From Closterium sp. NIES-65 (lineage: Eukaryota; Streptophyta; Zygnematophyceae; Desmidiales; Closteriaceae), in the NCBI GenBank assembly GCA_948144175.1, contig CANXME010000294.1, positions 1 through 64,000 of the forward strand: a DNA stretch of 64,000 bases. The letters run 5' to 3'. Shown here piece by piece: positions 36,580 to 49,076 of this stretch (position 1 is its first letter; each line of letters starts with the position of its first letter). The translations under genes were made by a program, and so were the position numbers. The notes beneath the pieces were generated by a model. It searched no databases, was not told the origin of the DNA, and saw only the letters and a list, made by a program, of their open reading frames with translations.

Positions 36580-38141
36580 ATGTATGCTGTGACTATTAGT
36601 GATGAGGGTGACTGTTACCGGTGCTTTCCGCCCGACTTGGGCATTGAGACTGCTGCTCTAGAAGCTGGTGAGGCTACTGCTCTAGGTGTTAGCGAGGCTG
36701 TTGCTCTAGGTGCCAATGCCTCTGCTTCCTCAGGTGCTGGTGAGTCTGCTCTCTCAGGTACCGCGACGGCTTCGGCCTCCCACACCTTCACCCTTGACTC
36801 GGGGGCTTCTCGCTCCTTCTTTCGAGACCGCACCACACTCACGCCGCTTGGTCGGCCAGTTGCAGTCTCTCTGGCAGACCCCTCTGGGGGTCCTGTCCTT
36901 GCTCACTTCTCCATTGTCCTCCCGTGTCCGGCGGCCCCCTCTGGCACCCTGTCTGGTCTTTATCTCCCTTCGTTCTCTACGAACTTGGTGAGTGGTGCTG
37001 ACTTACAGGATGCGGGGATTCACCAGTTCACTCCTGCGAGTCAGCGGGTGACCCACTACACGGACGCTCGGATAGGCCGACACCTGGCCACGTTTACACG
37101 TCGGCCGGGGTCGAGCCTTTACTCACCGACCACTGAGTCTCCTCTTGTCACTGCGTCTGGTCAGGTAGCTGCGTCGGGTCAGGTGTTTGCTGCAGCGTCC
37201 AGGTCTGGTCTGAGTCTGCCCCCTGCTCGTGTCGCCTCCTGTCTCACGAGATTCTCCTCTGGCACCACCGCCTTGGTCACCCCTCCCTGCTTCGTCTCCG
37301 AGGCATGGCCTCCTGTGTCTTTGTCTCTGGTCCTCCCCGGTCCCTCCCTCCCCTTCCCCCGGGGCCTGCCCCTGCCTGCGTCCCCTGCGTCGAGGGGCGG
37401 CAGGGTGCTGCCCCTCACTCCTCCCAGTTTCCTCCGACATAGGCCCCGCTGCAGACGCTTCACATGGACGTGTGGGGCCCAGCCCGCGTTCGTGGACAGG
37501 GTCACAAGCGCTACTTCCTGCTGGTGGTTGACGACTATTCGCGTTACACCACAGTCTTTCCCTTGCGCAGCAAGGGTGATGTCACTGAGGTGTTGATCGA
37601 CTGGATCCGCGCAGCTCGTCTCAAGCTCAAGCAGAGCTTCGGCTCGCACTGTCCTGTTCTACGTTTGCACTCTAACAGAGGCGGAGAGTTCTCCTCTGGC
37701 CTTCTACGAGCACACTGTCGTGCACGAGGCATCCGCCAGACCTTCACGCTTCCGGACTCTCCGCACCAAAATGGGATTGCTGAGCGCCGCATTGGCATGG
37801 TCATGGACGTCGCTCGTACGTCCATGATGCATGCGGCGGCCCCCCAGATTTTGTGGCCGTTTGCGGTTCGGTACGCGGCGCATCAGATCAACCTTCAGCC
37901 CAGGGTCTCCATGCCGGAGACCTCCCCAGCTTTGCTGTGGACGGGGAAGGTTGGCGATGCGTCTGCCTTCCGTGTCCGGGGATCTCGGGCGTTTGTCCGC
38001 GACTTGTCTGCGGACAAGCTGTCCCCTCGTGCTGCTCCTTGCATCTTCCTTGGCTTCCCCCCTGACGCGCCAGGGTGGCAGTTCTACCACCCCACCTCTC
38101 GCCGTGTTCTGTCCTCCCAGGACGTCACGTTTGACGAGTGA
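36580..38141 (+). pseudogene. CopF protease and integrase (broken)
   Basis: Protease LDSGASRSFF is intact (about 36795). After a frame change the integrase reads HMDVWGPARV (37464 onward), then LHSNRGGEF, where the second core Asp is Asn, and NGIAERRIG. A TGA at about 38140 (Cop1 has TCA) ends the frame. Integrase would be catalytically dead. Confidence 0.85.
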
Positions 38142-38159
38142 GTCCCCTACTACCGCCTC

Positions 38160-40927
38160 TTCCCCTACCGCACTCCGTCCCTTTCCCCGCCACCGCTCTT
38201 CCTTGTGCCAGGTCCCCCCCCGGTAGACTCCCTCCCCCTCAGGGTCCTGCCTCTTCAGGTGTGTCCCACGTAGACGCAGTCGAGCCTGTCGAGGTTGCTG
38301 GTGACTTGGGTGCTGCTGTGGGTGCTGAGCCTGGGGGTGCTGACTCTGGGGGTGCTGAGCGTGTGGGTGCTACGCATGGGGGTGCTGAGCCTGAGGGTGC
38401 TACTACTAGGGGTGCTGAGCCTGGGGGTGCTGAGCCTGGGGGTGCTACGCCTGGGGGTGCTGAGCCTGGGGGTGCTACGACTGGGGGTGCTGAGCAAGGG
38501 GGTTCTACGCCTGGAGGTGCTGAGCCTGGGGGTGCGGAGCCTGGGGGAGCTGGGCCTGCTCGTGTTGCGTCTGGCGGTACTGTGCCTGGAGGTTCTTCGG
38601 GTGCTTCGTCTTGGCGGGAGCCACTCTCTCCACAGGAGCTGCGCGAATGGTTTGCCCGGCGTTGGAGCCGTGCTGCTGGAGCTGGAGGTTCTTCGGCTAC
38701 TGAGGGTGCTGGTGTCGCGGGTCCCGGAGGTGCTCGTACTAGGAGTACAGGAGCTGCAGGGCCTGCGGGTACGACTGGAGCTGGAGCTGCTGAGGGTGTT
38801 GGCGCTGAGTCTACTGCTGTCGGTCTTGGAGGCGCTCCTGCTGGGGGTGCTACTGGTGCTGCTGGAGGTCCTGGAGCTTCTGGAGCTACTTGGGGTGCTG
38901 GAGTTGGAGGTGCTGCTGGCGGTGGTGCTACCACTGGGGGTACTGGTGCTGTCCCTGCAATGTCTGGAGTGGCCGCGCGGCCTCGGCCGTACTTTGTTCC
39001 GCTCCTTCAGCAGGTTCTTGGTCTTCCGCCTTCTACTGGTCCTCCTCCTCCCTTAGAGTGTCCACAGCCTGTCCCGTCACAGTTACAGCTCCAGCCGGCC
39101 TCCCCACTGTCTGCTCCTTCTCCTTACACTAGTCCTACTGGAGGTCTTGTTGAGCGTCGTGAGCCTGCGTCTCGCCCTGCGTTGCCTTTCCGTCCTGCTC
39201 GCACTAGTGGTCGTGGTTCGCGTCAGCGTCCTCCTCCTGTCCCTGGCACGCACCGGATGTCTCTGCGTCCGTCCACTGCTCCTCTACGTGCCCCTTTACC
39301 TTCTCCTCCTGAGTCCTCTCTTCTTGCTCTTGCCGACCCGGAGTCGGACTCTCTTCGTGCTATCAGTCCGCCTGTCACGCGTCTCCTTGCTACTGTCGTC
39401 ACTGACCCTTCCTTTGAGTCCACTGCTGCGTCTGCCCTAGTTGCTGAGCTCGTCGACTTTGCTGCTCGCTGTTGTCTAGACTACGCTGCTAGTCTTGTCA
39501 CTGCGTCTGAGTCTGTTTCTCCTCCGTTCATCGGGGGTGAGTGTGCCCTTGGCACGGACGTCCTTGAGGATAGGCAGGAGGAGTTCCAGTGTTTGGCTGC
39601 TGCTTCACCTCATCTCGTGTCCGTACTGCTTACCCCTGAGGGAGACCCGGATGCACTTGACATCTCGACTCCGCGCTCTTACGTGGAGGTGATAGAGGGT
39701 CCCTACTCCTCTCAGTGGCAGGCAGCTATGGACGCAGAGATGGCTTCATGGAAGTCCACACGCACCTACGTTGACGAGGTTCCCCGGCCTGAGGCGAACA
39801 TCGTCAGTGGCATGTGGATTTTCAGGGTGAAGCGGCCGCCGGGTTCTCCGCCTGTCTTCAAGGCGCGTTACGTGGCTCGTGGCTTCAGTCAGTGGCAGGG
39901 AGTTGACTACTTTCAGACCTTCTCTCCCACCCTGAAGATGACCACTCTTCGGGTACTGCTGCACAAAGCTGCTCACCCTGACTACGAGCTGCACTCTCTT
40001 GACTTCAGCACTGCTTTCTTGCAGGGCAGCCTGCACGAGGAGATCTGGCTGCGTCGCCCACCTGGCTTCACTGGGTCATTTCCTCCTAGCACCCAGTGGA
40101 GCCTATGGCGGCCAGTCTACGGTCTCTGCCAGGCACCGCGTGAGTGGCATGATACACTGAGGACTACACTTGTGGCTCTTGGGTTTGCTCCCTCTACTGC
40201 CGACCCGTCGCTGTTTCTGCGCACCGACACCTCTTTGCCACCGTTCTACATCCTCGTGTACGTCGACGACTTGGTCTTTGCCACAGCTGACACTGCTGGA
40301 CTCGCCTACGTGAAGTCCGAGCTGCAGAAGAGAGACAAGTGCACAGACCTGGGTGAACTGCGCAGCTACCTTGGCCTGCAGATCACCCGGGACAGAGCAC
40401 GCCGCACCATTACCCTGACTCAGTCACACATGGTGCAACAGGTCCTTCACCGCTTCGGCTTCACGTACTCCTCGCCTAAGGCCACTCCTCTGCCGACTCG
40501 CCACTCGCTCTCACCTCTCCCTTCGGATGAGTCCGTAGAGCCGAGTGGCCCGTACCCAGAGCTTGTTGGCTGCCTCATGTACCTGATGACCTGCACACGA
40601 CCTAACCTTGCATACCCTCTTAGTATCTTGGCACGCTATGTTGCTCCTGGGAGACACAGACCAGAGCACATGGTTGCAGCGAAGAGGGTGTTGCGCTACT
40701 TGTGCAGTACGTTGGGCATGGAGCTTGTGCTTGGAGGGCAGAGTCCAGTGGTCCTCACTAGGCACGCAGACGCTTCTTGGGCTGACGACCAGGCTACGCA
40801 GCGGTCGTCACAAGGTTACACCTTCAGCCTTGGTTCTGGCTCTGTTTCGTGGCGGGCTACTCGCTTGTCTTCTGTTCTCGGCTCCAGTTGTGAGGTTGAG
40901 ATCTACGCAGGAGCTATTGCTGCATAG
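38160..40927 (+). pseudogene. CopF linker, RT and RNase H N-terminal part
   Basis: A long open stretch carries the EPGGA-type linker, the RT blocks (GMWIFRVKRPPGSP, DFSTAFLQGSLHEEI, VYVDDLVFATAD with both Asp) and RNase H to EIYAGAIAA. It is closed by a TAG at 40925 where Cop1 has CAG. This is the best preserved part of CopF. Confidence 0.88.
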
Positions 40928-41242
40928 GAGCTTCGCTGGCTCACCTACCTGCTGACTGACCTCGGAGAGCCGCCTCGTTCTCCTCCAATGGTGTACGTAG
41001 ACAACAAGGCCATGCTGGCCTTGTGTCGGGAGCAGAGACCAGAGCACATAACGAAGCACATTGCTCTTCTCTACTTCCTTGCTCGTGAGCTACAACAGCG
41101 TGGTCAGCTGCGTCCTGCGTACGTGGCCTCTGAGGCCAACACTGCTGATATCTTCACCAAGGCGCTTGCGCCTTGTGATCATCAGCGCTTCTGTACTCAG
41201 CTGGGTCTTGTGCCAACCTTGCCTCACTTGCTCACCACTTGA
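40928..41242 (+). pseudogene. CopF RNase H end
   Basis: VYVDNKAMLALCREQ, TKHIALLYFLAREL and ADIFTKALAPCD follow after the TAG at 40925. Stop at 41240. Confidence 0.85.
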
Positions 41243-41657
41243 CCTTGTTTGTACTGTTACATATATATATACACCTGCTCTTGCTTGTCTAGCCTTATAT
41301 ATATTTATGTGTAATGCTGCATGTGAACTGGCCTTGTGGCCTTGAACTTGTGCTCGGAATGTGTGGTGACTTTGTGATCCACCCTGAGCTTGCTTTGCTT
41401 TGCTTGACTGGTCTTGTGACCCCTTGTTATCACCCACTTTGCCTATGGGGGTGTGTCAGATTTATATGACATAGCTATTGTAGGCTATAGTGGGGTAGCA
41501 CATATGGGGTACGACTTTCTAGGGTTTGTACTTGTACCCAACTTTCCCTTAGTCAATTCATTCTCGTTCATTCTCACAAGGTGCACCACCAACAATGTAA
41601 CACTACACTAACTATTGCTACAAGCAGTTTATATAAGAAATGTATTTCAACAGGGGG

Positions 41658-43831
41658 TGGTGAGATTTATAGGTGTGATGGCGAATTTCTTCGCGAGCGT
41701 TTCTGCGTACTTGGCGGCGTAGAGATGGATGGAGGTGGTGGATTGGGTAATGTGAGACCCAGGAATTACGTGACGTTATGGTTGATCGTCACTTCGAGCT
41801 TTTCTTTGATTTTTTCTTCAGAGCGGTTGAGCAACTCTGTGTCGTCGCCGGTGTAGAGGAGGTCGTCGACGTAGGCAACGAGAAGAATGAATCGGCCTTG
41901 CGAATTCTTTTGGTACATCCCGAGGTCATGCAGCAGCTGAGTGAATCCGAGCTCCGTGAGAACGTTGTGCAGGTACTGCTGCCACAGACGAGGTGCTTGC
42001 TTTATCCCATAGAGGGATTTCTGGAGAAGGCAGACAGCGCAGTCGCTCTCTTCGAAGGCGTGCGGCTGCTTGACGAAGATGATGGCATGGACTGGTGCGT
42101 ATAGGAATGCACTACCTTATACTTGTCAATGGATCCATATGCAAGTGTTTTGATGTGGAAAACCCATATGCCGTTGAGAAGGTTTCTCCCCTTTGCTGAT
42201 GATCGTGGAACCAGCTTCCATGTTCCGCAGCTCTTCAGCGTCGCAAATTCTGCTGCCATGGTTGCCTTCCACTTCTCACTGTCGGGGCCACACAAGCTTG
42301 GTGAATGGTGGTGGGTTCCTTGGGAGGTGTGGCGAACAACAACTGCGAGCCCAAGGATGAGGAGGCCGGTTCCGTTGGTCTTTTTGTAGTAGAGCCGGTC
42401 GTAGTCGTGGAAGGTGGTAACTTCGATGATATCGTAGTCCCTGTCATGACCGGGTGGGATGGCGTCCTGCGAAGAGTTGTCTAGAGGTAACTCGGCATTC
42501 GGAGATTGGCGTGATGTGCTGTTGTAATTGTGGGCTTCACGAGTTGTATCATCAGGATCGAATTGATGAACATGTATGAAGGTTGGAGTTTGAAGTGGGC
42601 TTGTAAGGAGGATGTTTGGATATGGGTCGGATGGTGCGTTGTTGCCCGCATTTGCATCCTCTGACAGGCCTGCTTCATCTTGTGACGTGACGAACCTGCG
42701 GTGCCCCTTGAAAACCCTTTCCGGTGCCGTGTCAGCTTCGCGATGTTCCTTGAACAGTGGCAGAGTCTGCTTCTCGTAGAAAATGCAGTCACGTGATTTT
42801 GTCACTTTGTGTGTCGCGTAGTCCAGCACGATCCATGCCTTGTACTCTTTTTTAATCCTGAGATGAATGCTCCAGCGTGCTCGGTCAGCGAGTTTTCTTG
42901 TTCTTGCTATGTGTGGCTTGTACTGTACCATGCAGCCGAACACCCGGAGAAGACGCGTGTAAGTTTTTCTGCCCGTCCAAGCTTTGTAAGGTGAGTTGTT
43001 GGTTTCGAGGCTTTGAGAGGACAGCAAGTTGTGCAACCGAACAGCGTGATTTTTTGCAAATGGCCAAAACTTGGTTGGGATGGCCGACTGCTTCATTAGA
43101 GCCCTCATCCTCGTGGCGAGGCTCCTGTTTGTCCGTTCTACTACCCCCTGCTGCTCGTGAGCGTAGGGCAAGGATACCAGGTGCTCAATCCCTTTCTTGG
43201 TGAAGAGCTGCTTGAACTCAGTTGAGAAAAATTTCGGCTCCCCCGTCTGTCTGGAAGCTCTTATGCCTGATTGACGCTCTGCTCGCTTCATCCACGCGAT
43301 GAAGCATTTGAAGGCGAGAGAACGACAGCCGGTGTTAATGGCCCAGACGTGGCGGGTGCATGCGTCGATGAAAGTTAGTGTGTACTGCTCGCCGTCGAGC
43401 CCTTCCTGAGTAAGAACCATGAAGTCGCTGTAGACCCTTTTGAGAGGTTCGTATCATTTGTAGCCTGGAGGTAAGTCGGGAAAGAATCTATGGGCGAGCG
43501 ACGTGGTGGGGCAGACGATGCATGGCAGGTCGGGTGAGTCAGCCGTGAGGGAACCTTCTCGAGGAAGAAGAAGCGCGCTTTCGTCAAAGATTCCTGCCTT
43601 GAGGAAATTCTTGAGCATGACGTGAGAGGGATGCCCGAGTCGCTGATGCCAAATTTCCGTCCAAAGCAGGACGCTCGAGGTCCATCTCATCAGGGTGTGA
43701 CTAAGTCGGTGCTTTGGTGGGAGTCGTCCTCACAAGTAGAGTCCGTTCGGAGTCGCCTGTCAAGTGCCTTCTGCCGTGAAGTTTAATACGAAAACTCCGT
43801 CGTCGTCGACAACCTTGCCGATGTAAGTATT
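41658..43831 (-). pseudogene. CopB integrase and RT
   Basis: Minus frames in order: IWHQRLGHPSH with CIVC (43690-43454), TFIDACTRHVW, KKGIEHLVSLPYAHEQQGVVERTNRS (42002-43420), then WKATMAAEFATLKSC and NGIWVFHIKT of RT. VAYVDDLLYTGDD lies in another frame at about 41845-41885. The stretch carrying the second integrase Asp is shifted by one base near 43240. It joins 31497-32253 on one side (NonD between) and 49077-49554 on the other (CopE between). Confidence 0.85.
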
Positions 43832-44199
43832 TGTCAGAATACTAAGCGAGCAGCAGGATTGGTACAAGTACTAACCCTAATTTGGGCTGTACCCCATATG
43901 GGCTACCCCACTACAGCCTACACAACATGCAACATATAAGTATGACACACCCCATAGGCAAAGTGGGGGAGAACAAGAGGTCACAAGACCAGTCAAGAAA
44001 AGCAAAACAAGCTCAGGGTGGATCACGAAGTCACCACACACTCTGAGCACAAGCAAATGGCCACAAGGCCAGCTCACATGCAGAGTTATATAATGGAGAA
44101 CAAGCACTACAGTGATAAAAAACCTAGCAAGTGTAAGCATGCAGGTCTAAGCATATAGATTACAATACAAGCAAAGTCAAGAAGTGAGCAAGTGAGGCC

Positions 44200-45420
44200 A
44201 AGTACGCACAAAGCCTAAAACAGTACAGAAACGCTGATGATCACAAGGTTGAAGTGCCTTGGTGAAGATATCAGCAGTGTTAGCCTAAAAGGCCACGTAA
44301 GCAAGACGAAGCTGACCACGCTGCTGCAACTCTTGAGCAAGGAAGTAACGCTGAGCGATGTGCTTCGTCCCGTGCTCCAATCTGTGCTCCTAACACAAGG
44401 CAATCATGGCCTTGTTGTCGATGTACAGAACTAGAGGCGAACGGGGCGGCTCTCCCAAGCCGGTCAGCAGGTAGGTGAGACAGCGTAACTCTTGTGCAGT
44501 CATGGCCCCTGCGTAGATCTCAGCCTCACAACTGGAACTCAGAACAAAAGACGAGCGGGTAGACCGCCACGAAACGGAGCTGGAGCCAAGGCTGAAAGTG
44601 TAACCCTGTGACGACCGCTACGTAGCCAAGTCGTCAACCCAAGAAGCGTCTGCGTGTCTAGTGAGGACAACTGGACCCTGTCCTCCAAGCACGAGCCCCA
44701 TGCTGATGTACTGCACAAGTAGCGCAACACCCTCTTAGCGGCCTTCAAGTGCTCTAGTCGGGGTCTCCCGAGCGCAACGTAGCATGCCAAGATGCTAAGA
44801 GGGTAGGCAAGGTCAGGTCGAGTGCAGGTCATCAGGTACATGAGGCAGCCCACAAGCTCTGGATACGGGCCACTCGGCTCTACGGACTCGTCTGAAGGTG
44901 GAGCTAAGAGCGATTGACCGGTAGGCAGAGGAGAGGACTATGGCGAGGAGTACTGGAAGTCGAAGCGCTGAAGAGGGTCAAGATAATGGTGCATCGTGCT
45001 CTGTCCCGGGTGATGTGCAAGCCAAGATAGCTGCGCAGCTCACCCAGATCTGTGCACGTGTGTCTCTTCTGCAGCTCCCACTTTGTCGATGCGTAGAAAC
45101 AGCGACCGGTCAGCAGTCAAAGGAGCAAACCCAAGAGCCGCAAGCGTCGTCCTTAGTGTCTTGTGCAACTCGCGAGGCGCCTGGCGGAGACCGTAGACTG
45201 GCCGCCGGAGGCTCCACTCGTTACCTGCAGGAAACGACCCAGTGAAGCCAGGTGGGCGGCGCAGCCAGATCTCCTCGTGCAGGCTGCCCTGTAAGAAAGC
45301 TGTGCTGAAGTCAAGAGATTGAAGCTCGTAGTCACGCTGAGCGGCGACGTGCAGCAGCACCCGAAGAGTAGTCATCTTTGGGGTAGGGGAGAAGGTCTAG
45401 AAGAAGTCAACTCCTTGTCG
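44200..45420 (-). pseudogene. CopE RT and RNase H with YVDD deleted
   Basis: MTTLRVLLHVAAQRDYELQS through LRTTLAALGFAPLTADRSLFLRID is normal. The sequence then jumps to GAAEETHVH, skipping about 75-80 bp that in Cop1 encode the block with YVDDL. Later blocks (MGCLMYLMTCTRPDLAYPL, LLGLTTWLRSGRH in another frame) are broken by stops. Confidence 0.85.
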
Positions 45421-45424
45421 CTGA

Positions 45425-46172
45425 CTAAAGCCTCGTGCAACGTAACGAGCCTTCAGCACCTCCAAGACCAGCAGCTCTAGTGCCTCCAGGGGCAGGCCCC
45501 ACAGCTCCAACAGCGCCACTCTGAAGGCTCCAACGCCGAGCAAACCACTCGCGCAGCTGCGGTGGAGAGAGAGGCTCTCGCCGTGACGAGGCACACGTAG
45601 GATGACCAGCAAACAAAGAACCTACTGGCTTAGCACCCCCAGGCTTCGCACCCCCAAGCTCCAAACGCTCACGCTCAGCACCCCTCGGCATCGCACGCTC
45701 AGGCTCAGCACCCCCAGACGCAGCACCCCTAGCAGCACCACCCACAGCAGCACCAGTGTTGACAGCTACCTCGACAGGCTCGACAGGGTTTACCTGGGAC
45801 ACACCTGAGGGAGCAGGACCCTGAGGGGGGAGGGGGTCTACCGGAGGAGGACCTGGTGCGAGGAAGAGCGGCCGGGGGGGGGGGGGGGGGGGAGAGGGGC
45901 AGTGCGGTAGGGGAAGAGATGGTAAAAGGAAACCGACTCGTCAAACGTGACGTCCTGAGAGGGCAGGACACGGCGCGAGGTGGGGTGGTAAAACTGCCAG
46001 CCAGGCGCGTCAAGGGGAAAGCCAAGGAAGATACAAGGAATGGCGCGGGAGGAGAGCCTGTCCGCGAAGGTAGCGCGGACAAAGGCACGCGATCCCTAAA
46101 CCCGGAACACCAACGCATCGCCAACCTCTCCCATCCAACGCAGTGTCGGCGAGGTATCCGGCAAGGAGACAC
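45425..46172 (-). pseudogene. CopE integrase C-terminus and linker
   Basis: Minus frames contain pieces of FRVWGSRAFV/LGFPLDAPGW-type sequence in shifted frames, then SQVNPVEPVEVA and GGAEPERAMPRGAE repeats, the EPGGA linker analogue. Confidence 0.7.
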
Positions 46173-46273
46173 GGGGCCAGAGGTTCAGCTGATGCGCAGC
46201 GAACCGACCGCAAACGGCCACAGAAAATGGGGGGGAGCTACATGGATCATGGAGGTACAAGCGACCTCCATGA

Positions 46274-47614
46274 CTAAGCCAATGCGGCGCTCATCAACCC
46301 CATTCTACTACGGAGAGGCCACAAGCATGAACGACTGGCGAATGCACTCCCCACAACAAAAGTACCGCAAGAGGTCGTAGGCCAACTCACCACCTCTGTT
46401 AGAGTGCAATGCATGACAAGAACGTCCGTGTCGAACCACTTGCGGAGCTGAAGACGGACAGCGCAGATCCAAGGGATCAAAACATCAGGGACCTCTCCCT
46501 TGCTGCGCAAGGGGAAGGCCGTGGTGTAACGCGAGTAGTCGTCAATAACTAGCAGAAAGTATCGCTCGCGGCCCTGTCCACGGATGAGGGCTGTGCCCCA
46601 CACGTCCATGTGGAGAGTCTGCAGGGGAGCAGTCGTCGGGGGAAACGAGGAGGAGTGAGGAGCGGCGCGCTGCCGCTCTTTGACACAATGAAGGGAGGGA
46701 GGGGCAGGCGAGCGTGGGAGGGCTGGCGGAGACCTGGGAAGACCAGAGACAAGGAGACGGGAGTGCATGCCACGGAGGCGTGGCAGGGAGGGGTGACCAA
46801 GGCGGTGGTGCCAAAGGAGAGTCTGGTGCGACAGGGCACGACACGAGCAAGGGGCTGCAAGCTGACCTGACGCGGACGCTGACGCAGCTACCTGAGGAGG
46901 CTCAGTTGTCAGTGTGTACAGACTCGACCCAGGCCAACGGGTGAACGTGGCCAAGTGACGGCGCGTCCGTGTACACGTGCAGATTGACACACGCTGACCC
47001 CTAGGAGTGGTGGTGGTGACCATCACATTCTGGAGGGCAGCGGTACTCTCCAAGTTCGTAGAGAACGATTGGAGGTGAAGTCCTGAGAGTGAGCCGGATG
47101 GAACCGCCGGACACGGGAGAACAGTGGAGGAACAGGCAACAACTGGGCCCCCTGAGGGTTCAGCTAGTCTGATAGCATCAGGTGCAGGGAGTGGTGTGAC
47201 TCTGGTACTGTCGCGAAAGAAACATCGGGAAGCACCTGAGTCAAGCGTGAAGGTGTGCAAGGCCTCAGCAGGCGCAATACGAGAGAGAGCAGACTCACTA
47301 GCACCTAGAGCAGCAGCCTCTATACGTGGGTCGGGCGGCACACACAGGTAACAGTCACCCTCAGCACTAACAGTCAATGCATACATGGCAGCAAGGATAG
47401 TATCATATTCAATAGCAAAGATATCCACACCCCGCCTAAGCAGCTCTAGCCAGCGGGGGAGCTCAGCCGTGTCGCCAAACTCTGCACGACAGGTGTTGCT
47501 CAGACAGGAGAAGCAGCGGGACCGTGTGTGACCAACTGTCCCGCAAGTCTGACCAGCTTGATCACCTGTGCGAATGACGTACGGGCAGGGAGCACTACTC
47601 CGAGACGCCCCCAC
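46274..47614 (-). pseudogene. CopE knuckle, protease and integrase N-terminus
   Basis: The minus frame encodes the knuckle CPYVIRTGDQAGQTCGTVGH (C-x13-C-x4-H-x4-C), protease LDSGASRCFF, integrase LWHHRLGHPS and HMDVWGTALI. A frameshift near 46430 follows, after which the second Asp and the Glu are lost from this frame. Confidence 0.85.
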
Positions 47615-47963
47615 TCACGAAGCTGCTGGGGCGTAAGGGTCTCGCGCGGACGCCGTTGCAGCTCCATCTGGCCACCGCCAGAAACTCCCCTCGGACAGCT
47701 CCACGGCGATTGCCACTACGACCGCCGCCACCACCCCAACTAGCGTACCACTCAGGAAGCTGCTGGGGCTTGAGGGTCTCGGGCGGACGCCGCTGGAGCT
47801 GCAGCTGGCTACCGCCAGAAACTCCCCACCAAACAGCTCCACCGAGACTGCCACGACGGCCGCCGCCACCACTCCTACTGCTGCAACCACCGCCGCCACC
47901 ACTCCCACCGCCACCACGAAGAGACGTCATAGCGGGCAAAACAAGGAGGCGTGCAACCAACAT
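47595..47963 (-). pseudogene. CopE Gly-rich remnant; capsid part of gag missing
   Basis: After a short start (MLVARLLVLPAM) the frame goes straight into Gly-rich sequence and PQQLPEWYAS. The roughly 250 residues of capsid found in Cop1 and CopK are absent. A 137-bp tandem duplication (47618-47707, 47755-47845) repeats the LPEWYAS region. Confidence 0.75.
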
Positions 47964-49076
47964 GTCAGCACGCAGGGAAGGCAGGGCGGCGAGCAGGTAC
48001 TAGGGTAGGTCGGGTCGGTGCACGGTCAGGGAAGGGAAGCGTGCGGCCAGATCAGGGCGGCGCGCTGCAAGTAGGGCGGCACACGGGCAGAGGAGGGCAC
48101 GCGGGCAGGCAAGGGCAGCGCGCGTGCTGCAGAGGGCGGCTCGCGGGCTGCCAGGGTGGACGCGACGGGCAGGGTCAGGGCGAAGCGCGGGCTGCAGAGG
48201 CAGCGCGCGGGCAGGCAAGGGCGGCGCGCGGACAGGCAGAGGCGGCGCGCGGGCTGGGGCAGGGCGGACGTGCGACGCGGCGGGTTGGGGCAGCCCGCAC
48301 GGGCGACGCGACGAGCAGAGGCAGGGCGGACGGGCGACGCGACGGGCTGGGGCAGCCCGTACGGGCGACGCGACGGGTAGAGGCAGGGCGGACGGGCGAC
48401 GCCATGGGCTGGGGCAGCCCGCACGGGCGGCGCAACAGGTAGCAGGGGCGTACGGGCGGCGCGACGCAACGGGCAGCAGGGGCGCACTGCGCGACGGTTA
48501 GCAGGGGTGTGCGATGCGACGGGTAGCAGGGGCGCCCTGCGCAACGGGCAGAAGGGCGCGCGACGCGATGGGCAGCATGGGCGTACGGCTCAATGGGCAG
48601 CAAGGGCACGCGACGCGGCGGGCAGTAGGGGCGCGCGACGCGGCGGACAGCAGGGGCAAGGCGGTGTGACGCAGGGCAGGGCGTGCGTGGGCACTGCAAT
48701 GCGGGGCAGGGCGTGCGCGGGGCGGCGCAACGCATGGCAGGGCAGAGCGCGCGCTATGCAGCGCAACGCAGGGCAGGGCAAGGCAGCACGGCAGCCAGCA
48801 GGGCGGTACGCGGGCAGAGGAGCGCGACTAGTGGGGCAGCGCGACGGACAAGGTAGGGAACTACGGAAAGGGTAACGCGCTACGGGCAGGGAACTGTACG
48901 GTGGGCCCTAAAAAAAACGGTCCTGGAACAAGACCTACTTTGATACCATGTCAGAATACTAAGCGAGGATGAATGAACTAGCAGCAGGATGGGTACAAGC
49001 ACTAACCGGGTTGTACCCCATATGGGCTACCCCACTACCGCCTACACAACATGCAACATATAAGTTTGACAGTATT

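Larger units (their letters stand above)
34103..41578 (+). mobile_element. CopF: decayed relative of Cop1 inserted in the NonD LTR
   Basis: LTRs 34103-34213 (111 bp) and 41454-41578 (125 bp) differ by one 14-bp gap and about two substitutions. AGGTG is duplicated (34098-34102, 41579-41583). Primer site TGGTATCGAGCA follows the 5' LTR; TATGGGGGTG precedes the 3' LTR. A 1-kb GC-rich leader (34214-35251) ends at the conserved start. This is the innermost layer of the nest CopB > NonD > CopF. Confidence 0.95.
32254..41652 (-). mobile_element. NonD: non-autonomous copia-type element, itself split by CopF
   Basis: Left LTR 32254-32474 (221 bp) begins TGTTAAGATAGG and ends TTTCAACA. The right LTR is 33951-34102 plus 41584-41652, interrupted by CopF. 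GGGGG flanks both ends (32249-32253, 41653-41657). The minus primer site is TGGCATTAGAGC (33950-33939). Without CopF the element is about 1.9 kb. Its interior is 1.48 kb of GGGGCGGCTGCTCCA-type and GGCGACGGGGCC-type repeats with no gag-pol. The LTR includes TTATATAAAC on the minus strand, a TATA candidate. Confidence 0.92.
43832..49071 (-). mobile_element. CopE: internally deleted copia inserted in CopB
   Basis: LTRs 43832-43947 (116 bp) and 48949-49071 (123 bp) both start TGTCAGAATACTAAGCGAG. GTATT is duplicated (43827-43831, 49072-49076). The minus primer site is TGGTATCAAAGT. The leader (47964-48948) is GC-rich repeat. Gag's capsid domain is absent and the RT catalytic loop is deleted, so the copy cannot be autonomous. 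Its relatedness is to Cop1/CopK. Confidence 0.93.
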
